Below are positions 35,601-43,246 of a DNA stretch of 64,000 nucleotides, in pieces. Source of the stretch: Asterochloris sp. CNOR1 (taxonomy: Eukaryota > Chlorophyta > Trebouxiophyceae > Trebouxiales > Trebouxiaceae); the NCBI GenBank assembly GCA_963969365.1, contig OZ017756.1:1054001-1118000 (forward strand), written 5' to 3'. A program made the position numbers and the translations under genes. Within the stretch, counting starts at the first letter, position 1. The number at the start of each line of letters is the position of its first letter. The notes beneath the pieces are model-generated. The model saw only the letters and a list, made by a program, of their open reading frames with translations, searched no databases and was not told where the DNA came from.

Positions 35601-38190
35601 CGGAAGTGGCACTGTCATTACACCTCCATGCTTGTGGCCGCTGGCACAAGGCTCAGCACAGTATCAATGTGTTGTTTCAGTGCTAACTGAACATTGACAA
35701 TGCATCTATTTTGACCTCTGTGGCAAGCTATCGACGTCCAGGCGGCCTCTGAGCAGGTACCCCTGCCCCTGCAGTGCCAGAGGATCCTGCAACACGTGAG
35801 GCAGCCAAGGCTGCCGCCCTGAGCTGGGCCAGCAAGCACACCTACAACACAATGGGGGTGGCTGTGCCCAAGGCCCTGGCCGATGTGGTGGAGGCGCTCA
35901 TTGGGGCAGTCTACTTGGACAGCAACTGCAATGACGATCGCACCTGGCAGGTCAGCTCAATTCCTGGTATGGCAGCGCTGAGGCTGCACTGCAGAGAGGA
36001 CCATGCCTGGCAGGTGAAGCATGGAGATGTTCAGCTGGCAACTCTGCCAACGCTTGGGGCACATGGTGGACTTGGCTGCCATGACAAGGTCAGTACTCCC
36101 CTGCACCAGGGACATTGTTTGCTGCTGGATCAACTGTGACATCCTGCTGGGATCTGCTTTGAGATCTGCCAGTGGCATCGGAGAAGGCCTTGCACTTGGT
36201 GGCATTGGTGGAAGGGATCGTCACGCTGGAGTCGATTGTCATTGTCCAGACTCTGCCTGACAGGGGACAGAACCTGCAATGCAGAGGGTGCATGCCTGGC
36301 AGGTGGGGCACGAACGCGTTGAGCTGGCAGCCTGGGTAAAGCTTCACAAAATGGCTGGGATTGACCTGCTTGGACAGCAAACATAACGACAATTCGCAAC
36401 TGGCAGAGGGGGCCCTTGGCAGATTGAGTGACGTGGTCAGGGGATTGGCTGTCTTGTCAGGCCGGTGTGGCAGCAGAGCAGCAAGCTCAGGGTGCATGCG
36501 CAGAAGTCGCTGCCAAGATGTGCAGTGTGGAGTCTGCAAGTTTGTCTCGATGCTTCTTTGCTCTCCTCTGCATGCCTGTGTCTCAGCAAATGCCGCTTTA
36601 CGCAATCACTGTGCTACAAATGCCGCTTTACGCAACCACTGTGCTGTCGCTTTTGCAGCTTTGTCTCATGGTTGGGCCGCTGCTTTCTTGCAGCATTGTC
36701 TGGCAGCACTGCAAGGAAAGCTGCAGCTGCGACACAAAGGCAAGTGACCTGGGCTGGCCATCAGGGCAGCACATCGCAGTGTGCCACGCTGCTGAGTGCT
36801 ACCTGTGACCCTGTGCAGGTGATCCTGCCACTGATGCAGCCCATGCTGGACCCAGAAACCGTGCCGGTGCACCCCGGGCGCGCCCTGCTGGAGCTGTGTC
36901 AGCAGCAGGGAAAGCAGCTCCGCTTCGCGGTCGCCTCGACCTTGCCTGATGCACTTCTGCTGGCAGCTCAGACCCTGGGGCTGCCTGAGGGCGAGGCCCC
37001 CTCTGCGGAGCTGGTGGCTCTGGCTGCTGAGGCTGCCACCAAAGTCAGCGTGGGCAGCCCTGCTGCTGAGGCAGGGACGGGGGCGGCTGCAGGTGCTGCT
37101 GGGTCGGCTGAGAAGGCTGGCGCTACAGCCCCGCTGGCTGCGGGTGGCAACGGTGCGCAGGCAGCCGCAAATGGCACGCAAATGGGCTGTGTACTGCGGA
37201 AGCTGTGCCTGCACGGGCCTAAGAGCTGTTCCTGGGGGCTGGTGTGCTGCTTCTGTTGGGTCAGCCAGTCACAGTCAAGGACTTACTCCTTGCATGAAGC
37301 GCTGGGGATCAGCTGTGCTGCACCTGACTGCATCGTACAGATTCTCATGACCACATCCAGCCACCCTCCACAGAGTGGTGATTCTGGCTTGACTACAAAC
37401 TGTTCGGATCTGTTTCTGCTGTGCCCAGTGCTGACAGCAAGCATGCTGCTGTGCAGGCATGGCTGGCAACAAGGAGGCTGAGAAGGCGCCGCTCCCAAAG
37501 CCAGTCCTGACGCCCCTGCAGCAGCACTTTCATGGGGAGAGGACTGCCTACATGGTGGCGCTGGTGGATGAGAAGCCAGCCAGCAGGTGGGCACTGTAGA
37601 ACCCGCGTCACCGCTGGCCTGGCATGTGCATGATTTTCTTGAGCCATTCACTTGTACCCTGGCGTATGGGGTGGCGGCTGTGGGTACACGAGTGTACACG
37701 ATGTTGGGCACGAAACGGTGACTTGATGGATCCTCCCCTGAATCGACCCTAATATGCTGGGTGTGCTGGATGAGAAGCCAGCAAACAACTGAGGAGACTG
37801 CTGGCTTTGTGGCCTGTGTGCGGTGCGCATCCACTTCTTGGTGGCCTGCTGGCTGGGAAGCAAGCCAGCAATGGGGAGCCTGGTGCAAACTGACTGCTGG
37901 CTGGCAGCTTGAGGCTGTTTGCACCTGGTTTCCAAGGTTGCTGCTTGTGTTCTGCATGTTGGGAGACTGCCTACCTGGTGCCTGAGGCTGCAGGCGCACA
38001 ATGCGCTTAGACCACTGTCTGCGCAGTATCACTTGTCTGGCCTGTGCTTGGTGTGCCATGTCCAGGTCGCTGACATTTTGCTGTGTGCTGCAGGGTGAAG
38101 CATGCCCCTAACAAGGCACTAGCCAAGCTCATGGCGGCGCAGGATGCAATGGAAAGAATGCTGGCGACAACTGCGTTTGTTCACGCTTGA
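11635..38190 (+). CDS. Dicer-like ribonuclease III (helicase, PAZ, two RNase III domains)
   Basis: A 26.5 kb gene with more than 25 exons. Exon 1 (11635-11730) gives MGSAGTAAKPG and QPRQYQQDLFEAARKRN. Exons 11807-11828 and 12138-12256 complete VIAYLDTGSGKTLVAVLLIK. Helicase motifs follow: DECH (13473-13580), GMTASPV (14046-14162), VSTAVAEEGLDI (20215-20366) and QSRGRARA (to 20935). Then come the dimerisation domain, a split PAZ, RNase IIIa (ERLELLGDAFLK, ADIVEA), RNase IIIb (QRLEFLGDAVLD, ADVVEA) and a dsRBD-like end. The acidic RNase III residues are present in both halves, so dicing activity is expected: cutting double-stranded RNA into small RNAs for silencing. The region 14772-18900 between the helicase lobes is only partly resolved. 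Total length is probably over 2,500 residues, against the usual 1,400-1,900, because of disordered inserts. Confidence 0.9.
11807..12256 (+). other. Dicer helicase motif I, split by an intron after a 22-nt micro-exon
   Basis: The 22-nt exon 11807-11828 (VIAYLDT plus one base) is joined to exon 12138-12256. The Walker A motif DTGSGKT is thus assembled across a 309-nt intron. Phases agree (22+119=141). The second exon ends with the Dicer-typical FLAPKVVLVQQ. Confidence 0.8.
12824..14162 (+). other. Dicer helicase N-lobe exons with DECH box
   Basis: Exon 12824-12994 encodes a run ending NDVWVMTPQVLLNILRHAF, exon 13473-13580 carries LLIFDECHRVTKKDP (motif II) and exon 14046-14162 carries VFGMTASPVN (motif III). 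All three lengths are multiples of three. These blocks match plant and animal Dicer helicases closely, and the catalytic D-E-C-H is intact. Confidence 0.87.
17695..17766 (+). repeat. 24-bp tandem repeat, three copies, inside the Dicer gene
   Basis: Three head-to-tail 24-bp units (17695, 17719, 17743) of the form ATTGGTGCCACACCTCAGGC followed by TTAC or TTAT, differing at a few bases. They can be read as GATPQAY-type octapeptides, but the flanking frames do not look like Dicer, so I place them in an intron. Confidence 0.8.
18907..20935 (+). other. Dicer helicase C-lobe exons
   Basis: Exon 18907-19077 encodes WSSIIFATRKLTVLALK and LKVDGLMGYGG, the region after motif IV. Exon 20215-20366 encodes DMIAKLRAGELNCLVSTAVA and EEGLDIKQCQLVARFDLP (motif V). 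Exon 20846-20935 adds GRARAVNSHYLVLVEKG (motif VI). The order and motifs match Dicer, so the ATPase core looks complete. Confidence 0.85.
21299..24857 (+). other. Dicer dimerisation (DUF283) and platform region
   Basis: Exons 21299-21520 (ATGASVNLDSSRQLL, FCQKLPFDR), 21866-22074 (YTMPRPRFSTRSIPG, SVAVLPNNCPVRLAVG), 22946-23109 (ALSDHLLPEVD), 24000-24214 (VRLHLYAIVLTLAVK) and 24665-24857 join in matching phases. The first blocks match the Dicer dimerisation domain that follows the helicase. The acidic stretch in exon 24000-24214 looks like a lineage-specific loop. The last exon is compatible with the platform segment before PAZ. Confidence 0.72.
22586..22985 (+). repeat. Duplicated exon start in the Dicer dimerisation region
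   Basis: The stretch beginning at 22586 (AAALSDHLPP) is a diverged copy, 360 bp upstream, of the exon start at 22946 (AGALSDHLLPE). Each is preceded by TGCAG. The downstream copy carries the better family match and the long open exon. Confidence 0.75.
25148..25243 (+). repeat. 48-bp direct duplication including a 3' splice site (Dicer)
   Basis: Two 48-bp units (25148-25195 and 25196-25243) match almost perfectly, each with TGCTGCAG followed by CGCTACCAC. Either acceptor (exon start 25169 or 25217) keeps the frame, because the period is 16 codons, so two protein forms differing by 16 residues are possible. Confidence 0.85.
26165..30532 (+). other. Dicer PAZ domain split by a long disordered insert
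   Basis: Exon 26165-28897 (911 codons) starts with connector sequence (SWYIMVPLNKG, KLDWQAICQASKGFQKVIGE). It then reaches the first PAZ half at about 27085-27180 (VALVVTTYNWAPHD, DDLTPASTFPG). From there to about 29655 the protein is Ala/Gln/Pro/Gly/Ser-rich for roughly 800 residues, crossing a 74-nt intron (28898-28971). The second PAZ half is made from the end of exon 28972-29690 and exon 30441-30532 (SFARYYSVRWGLEGLVMNQP, then LIQAR). In ordinary Dicers these two halves are nearly adjacent. The placement is my alignment from memory. Confidence 0.72.
30884..31017 (+). repeat. Copy of the PAZ/RNase III linker exon start
   Basis: The sequence from TGCAG at 30879 onward (CCCCCTGAGCCTGACGCCAC and AGCTGTGCCTGA) repeats the true exon start at 30979 (CCCCTGATCCTGGTGCCGC and AGCTGTGCCTGA), 95 bp downstream. 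The upstream copy soon meets a stop (TAG), so it looks like a decayed duplicate. Confidence 0.75.
30979..33073 (+). other. Dicer RNase IIIa domain
   Basis: Exon 30979-31126 encodes LILVPQLCLMHPL, the conserved link from PAZ to RNase III, then QRLLGAELREQHLAKW. Exon 31614-31765 carries YERLELLGDAFLKL. Exon 32086-32234 carries GQLTSRKIRIISNANLIR. Exon 32812-33073 carries ADIVEAVIGAALV, then an acidic tail. The Glu/Asp of LELLGD and the Asp/Glu of AD..EA are present, so the site should bind metal and cut. Confidence 0.86.
33732..35950 (+). other. Dicer RNase IIIb domain
   Basis: Exon 33732-33850 encodes AILNYKFRDKSLLLEALTHT. Exon 34397-34473 encodes YQRLEFLGDAVLDLL. Exon 34903-35369 encodes GQLSDLRSASVNN followed by a Gln/Pro/Thr-rich insert of about 90 residues. 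Exon 35775-35950 encodes ADVVEALIGAVYLDS. Phases agree throughout. The four acidic catalytic positions are intact, so both cleavage centres appear functional. Confidence 0.87.
36588..36647 (+). repeat. 30-bp tandem repeat, two copies, in a Dicer intron
   Basis: Two adjacent units with the core AAATGCCGCTTTACGCAA start at 36588 and 36618 and are nearly identical. They lie between the RNase IIIb exon ending at 35950 and the exon starting at 36819. No function is apparent. Confidence 0.8.
36819..38190 (+). other. Dicer C-terminal dsRBD-like region, apparently interrupted
   Basis: The exon starting at 36819 gives HPGRALLELCQQQGKQLRFA, like the first part of a dsRBD, then an Ala/Gly-rich stretch; I could not fix its 3' end. 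Exon 37457-37586 gives LTPLQQHFHGERTAYMVALV. The last exon 38094-38190 gives NKALAKLMAAQDAMERML and the TGA, resembling the final dsRBD helix. The domain is degenerate and the assignment is tentative. Confidence 0.5.
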
Positions 38191-39603
38191 GAGCAGGCTG
38201 AAGATTTGCATCCCTGCCTGCCATGTAGTCCATCAGTCCAAATTCACCCCACCCCCCCAACCCCCTCCCTCAGCTAGCATGTACATTCTCTGACCCTGTT
38301 CTCCTGCATTTTTCAGAGTGAATGCATGGGAGGTCTGCAGGCTAGCTGCGTTCAAACACAGTCGTCAACATGATCATGATGAGAGGGTCACGCAATCAAC
38401 ATCTGACGATCGGCTGCAGATATCATCCAGAGCGGGGTGGCATTGGCGCAGGGCCTCCTCTGTGCAAGCAGTATAGTGCACACAGCTGGCTGCTTTCTTT
38501 AGCTTCCACTACCTCCAGGCTATTGTTGGCGATGTTTCCAGTTTTGCCACTAGCTTTTCTCTGGTTACTTCTGCAAAGTGGGAAGGATGAAAGCTGTCGG
38601 TCTTTAGAGCAACAACCCTTCTTTCTGGGAGGGAGGCACCTCTCCAACCTGCCACCAGCATGCGCCGCTTGTTGCTCCTGTAGGTGTGCAATGTGCGATC
38701 TGGGGAGGGGCATTTGGGAAGGCTTGGCTGGTGCAGGAGCCAGAAGACAGGTGACTGCTGCACCCTACTGTGAATCCTGCAGTGGCTGCTCATTGCAGCC
38801 AATTGATGCTCTGGTTGGGTCCAGCATGAGTGTCCGCCAGCGTGCCAGGGCACCAGACAGACTTCAGGCTTGACACTTGCTGCATGTTGCAACGCTGCAA
38901 TTTAAGACCACTGCTGCAGTGGGAGGGCGTCAGCACACCATAGGCCGCCAGTTGACATGCACTTGCGTGCTGCACTCATGCCTTCAGACAGTGCTCACAG
39001 GGCAGGTTGCCTGCCTCCTGGCACCCCTCCGCCGTGCTGTCTGGCGTTCCCCCACCTTGTACTCCATGCAGCACAGACTGAAGGTCCCTGCACCTCTGCG
39101 GTGTGTGCACAGAGTGGGCGGCCATCACACTCTGGTGTGCGCTTGCCAGGCAGCAGACTGAGGCATGCCTGGGTGAGCTGCAGGCTGTACAACAATAGCT
39201 ATGCGCTCCCAGCAGTGATGGTCTACAAAATAGAGGTCGTGGTGGTGCGTGGCCGCCTGTCTGCTGTTGCTGCTGGGCTTCCTTCTTTCCTGACACTTGG
39301 GAGCCCAGCCCTGCTGCCGTCGCTCTGCTGCTGACGTCTCAGCTGACGCTGTCGCAATCCTGGCCCTCAGCAGCAAGCACAGTTGTAGACGCTGAAGGGT
39401 ATGCAGCCTCCCCGTATGTCTTGGGTCCCCAGCAACCTAAACCAGCAGCACAACGGCGCTCTGCAGCGCCAGCTGGCGTATCACCCGCCGATTGCAGCCT
39501 CAGCAGCCGCTCCCTGCAGCCCAGCCCAGCCTCGGCAGGTGTTCTCTGCAGCTCCCTTCCTGCTGCTGGAAACCCAGCAGCATGGCCCAGTCTCAGCGCC
39601 CTC
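38191..39603. other. Intergenic region between Dicer and the DUF3431 gene
   Basis: About 1.4 kb without a gene I can support. It includes a C-rich run near 38250-38270 and the 3' region of Dicer. The open frame 38370-38873 (+) has no recognisable family and poor protein character. The frame of the first DUF3431 exon stays open upstream to about 39200 without an ATG, so an extra 5' exon with a signal-anchor may lie here. Confidence 0.5.
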
Positions 39604-41677
39604 ATGCAGCCTCAGCAGCAGCAGCCTTTCCAAGCTGAGGCTGTGCAGGTGGTATGACACAGCCCTCACTGACGATACAGGCCCACTACCATGACCGGCT
39701 TGACTGGGTGGAGACCTATGCAGACAAGCTGCCACAGAACGCATTCTGGACAGTTTACACCAAAAGCGAGAGGGGGCTGAAGGGCCCCAAGCGCGTGGTA
39801 CAGCTGCCCAATGTTGGACGAGAGGTGAGGGTGACTGCCCGGCGTGGCAGCAGCCGCCAAAGAGGCAGCTAGCAGAAGCCTGCCAAGTTTTGGTGCAGCT
39901 GCCCAATGCTGCACGGGAAATGAGCATGTGTGCCCCACACACGCACCCGCCATGAGAGGCATGGCACAGCCCTACGTCCTCTTACACATGCTTTTAGCTG
40001 CTGCGTAGGCACACACACACTTGTGGCACATTGTCAACCGGTATCACAATCTGGCGGACTACACTCTGTTCCTGCCAGGGTCCCCCAGTGCCCAGCTGGA
40101 GTCAGGAAGGAAGAGGGGCCTGGAAGTCACAGACTTCATGCAGTGGAAGCGTGACGGCTTTGCAGGTGCCTCCATGCAGGCTTGGCAACCTGTCTGTCAC
40201 TGTCAGCCCCTGTTCCTTCGCCCCCAAGCCCAGCTTTCACAGTGCGGCTGTGCACCCTGCCATACCTGATGCACGCCTGCCTGTGCCACAAACCAGAATG
40301 CCTGCCTGGTCTTCATCATTCATGCTGCCAGATCCTCTTGCCACTGCAGACTTGCTGGACAACCTCTCGGGCAGGGACTTCTACTGCCCCACTCACAGCG
40401 CGCCTGTGGTGACTGATGTGGTGAGCCACAGGAGGCTGCAGATGCGCTGCACTCCAGGCACTGCCAGCATGGGGCCAAGAGGTGCTTGCTGTTGATGGGG
40501 ACAGGCTGTACTTGATGAACAACACCAGCTGCATGCAGCAGGCCCCTGAGGCATACAATATGGCTGCAGCCACGGGGCAGCCAGACTCTCTGGCATGACA
40601 CACCGCCTGCCATGCAGTTGGGCTTCCACCAGGCGATGTGGCGGGGCAGCAATGATGACAATGACTTCAGGAAGGCTGTTGATGAGGTAAGGCAGCTGCT
40701 GGCAGCTGTGCTCTGAGGAGCTGAGTCTGCTGTTTGGTATGCCAAACATCTTGGCGGCTGTGCCCAAGGACTTGGTTCATTCAAGCTGCTGCCAGCTGCT
40801 GAAGTGTGCCTGCCTTGAGCCTGATTGCTGAGGGTTGTTTAATGTACAGAATGCGATCATGTGCTGTCTATGGTGCTGCTGTGAGCACAATCACTCCAGT
40901 GTGGCTGCCTAGCAGCCTCTGTGGCTGATGTGCTTGGTGCGCAGCTGCTCTCGCGCTGGCAGCTGGACAGCGTTGCTGCAAGTGTGAACCCTGGAGCTGG
41001 CATGCGGACAGCTTGAATCCAGGACTGGGGTCTGCTGACAGCTGGGCATGCTGTTGCAAGCTTGAGCCCAGGACCCTCACTGATTGCGGGTGTCTGGGTA
41101 GCCCTAATGGAAGCCTGAAGGCGGGCACACAACGTTGCTGTCTTCATTCATGTTGCTTGGCTGGCAGGTGCGGACGTCATCAATGGGGTCCTTTGGCAAC
41201 TGGTCAGCCACACACTTGCGCAAGCCCCTGTCCCCCAACTTCTGCGCGGGGGGGATGTTCTGGACGAGCAGGGACCGCATCCTGTTCAACTCCAAGCGCT
41301 TCTATGAGGGCCTTCTGCAGCAGCTCACCGACCACCCTCAGCCAGAGGTGAGATGGCTGCCTACAAGACAACACCAAATGAGACTGCCCAAAGACTAGAC
41401 GGCACAGCTCCTCATGTTAGAGTCAAGGAAGCCTCACTGCACAGTGCACGCTTTGCGCCTGCAGGAGTGCTTCTATATAGAGCGGGCCTGGAGCACAATA
41501 CTGGAGCACTATGAGCCCATAGGTGAGCATGCTGCTGCCTGCACTGCAGATGTTGCAGAGAGCGCAGGAGCAACATTCCTGCTCACACATCTCGTGGACC
41601 ACTTTGCAGAGCCCTTGGCGTATCGGCGCCACGCACTTGAATATCCAGAAAGGAGACTCCGCGTGCGCACAGACTGA
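39604..41677 (+). CDS. DUF3431 domain protein (glycosyltransferase-like, unknown function)
   Basis: Eight phase-consistent exons give 263 residues: 39604-39648, 39681-39824, 40009-40165, 40350-40420, 40618-40686, 41168-41347, 41465-41522 and 41610-41677 (TGA). DUF3431 landmarks are visible: HYHDRLDWVETYADKLP, VQLPNVGRE, LWHIVNRYHNLADYTLFLPG, PNFCAGGMFWTSRDRI, FYEGLLQQL and ECFYIERAWSTILE. The family is widespread in fungi, algae and oomycetes and has no established reaction. The start at 39604 is the minimal choice: the Pro/Gln/Ser-rich frame before it is open but lacks a methionine, so a longer N-terminus from an unseen exon is likely. The intron 41523-41609 is a multiple of three and may be retained without breaking the frame. 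Confidence 0.78.
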
Positions 41678-41845
41678 AATTTTTAGAGGTCTTAGGCTTG
41701 CCTCAGCCCCTTTAGTGACCACATGCACAGTCAAGAGATGTCAGCCTGCAGGACTCATCTGATCAGCCATGAACAGCATTGCCCATTGCAAACTGCCCTT
41801 GCGAATTCTGCATTCTCAATGTGACTCGGGAGTCCAGCACAAACA

Positions 41846-43074
41846 ATGGCTTTGCATGCTGCACCCTCTGAGTCGGACGCTCACATGCAGGCAGACAGCG
41901 CTTTGCTGCAATTCGGTGACGACCTCTTGTGTGCCATCGCTAGCTTTCTGCAAACACCTCGAGACATGGCACAGTGCCAGCTGACCAGCAGAAGGATGTG
42001 CCTAGCTGGGAGCACATGCCATTTCAAGGAGCTGCACCTTAACTCAGGTAAGTACAGTACCGCCACCCTGGGCATGCACCCTGTGCAACTGATGAAACCA
42101 CTAAGGCAGCGCAGAACTGCACTCTGTCTGCAGGCGACACTCATGCACGTTTCCTCAGGAGGCTGCATGAGGAAAAAAGAGACCTGCAGCTCAAGACATT
42201 CAGGCTGTGCCACGGCCAGGACTTAAAGCAGTCGCCCTGCTGGACAGTCCTGCAGCTGCATGGCTGTCAGGCGCTCACAACGCTGGAGCTGGTTGGGCTG
42301 CACCTGCCGGACCTGCAAGGCCTGCGCATGCTCCTTCAGAATGTCCCAACTTCAGTGGAGAAGCTAACAATAGAAGGCGTGGAGCTTGACAGCCCTGTCA
42401 AGTCCCAGGCACTGGTGCACCTTGGTGAGATATTGCCCTTTGCCTAGCACAGCAGACTGCTCACACAGTGCAGCCATATAAGCATGTCTGCTCCTGGCTG
42501 GCCTCTGCTGCCACATATAGCAAGCTGCTGTTTTGGCTCTGGGCTGTCCACATTGTCTGTGTGGTTCTGGGTGCAGTCTCTTAATGCATCTGTGCATCAT
42601 GCAGGGGACCTTAGCCACTGCCAGCGCCTGAGGGGCCTGTGGTGGCACAGCAGAGTTGCACTCTGCTGCTTAGGTCCCTGCAGCAGGCCTCTGCTGACTG
42701 GGCTGCAGACGCTGTCTGCTCTCCAGCTTCATGGCAACCTGGAGAAGCTGAGCGGCCTACTGCATCTGCGGTGTCGGACGCTGGACTTTGTGCAGCAGTT
42801 TGGACTGCCATCACAGCTGCTCACGCTGCAGATTGCAAGCCTGAGCATACAGCAGCTGCAGAGCGTTTTTGAGCTGCAGCACCTTCATGGCCTGAGGGTG
42901 CACGAGCTGTGTGTGAAGGCTGGCAGCCGGCCGCTGCGAGCCCCAGACCAGCTGCAAAAACTGCAAATTGATATCGTACATTCTGAGAATCCTGGTGCCT
43001 GCATGTTGACTTTGTCACCAGGCACAGTTGCAAACCTGCCTGACTCTTGTCCTATGCTAGCTCGTGCTGCTTGA
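41846..43074 (+). CDS. F-box protein with leucine-rich repeats
   Basis: Three exons (41846-42047, 42134-42424, 42605-43074) give exactly 321 codons, 320 residues. Residues about 19-55 form an F-box (FGDDLLCAIASFLQTPRDMA, then QCQLTSRRM). The remainder is leucine-rich with irregular repeats, for example LTTLELVGLHLPDLQGLRML, LEKLSGLLHLRCRTLDFV and LQIASLSIQQLQSVFELQHL. Such proteins are substrate receptors of SCF ubiquitin ligases, binding SKP1 through the F-box and targets through the repeats; the target here is unknown. The repeats are too irregular to class as standard FBXL or plant COI1/TIR1 type. The gene starts 168 bp after the DUF3431 stop and converges on the next gene with a 172-bp gap. 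Confidence 0.8.
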
Positions 43075-43246
43075 AAGTGTCGCTTGACAGCGCATCATGA
43101 AATTCTACTGAACCCCTTCGAACTCCTCTGCAATTTCGGTTTTTGCTGGCATGGATTGCTGTGACGGCCTGTACTGAACGTAGCGCAATGGAGGAGACCT
43201 TTTGAAGGGTCACTGTCGTGCCTGCTGTGTTAAAGCTTCTCTACTG

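Noticed and set aside
38370-38873. 167-codon plus-strand open frame downstream of Dicer
   Set aside because: Composition is irregular, no motif or family resemblance, and it lies where a Dicer 3' region is expected.
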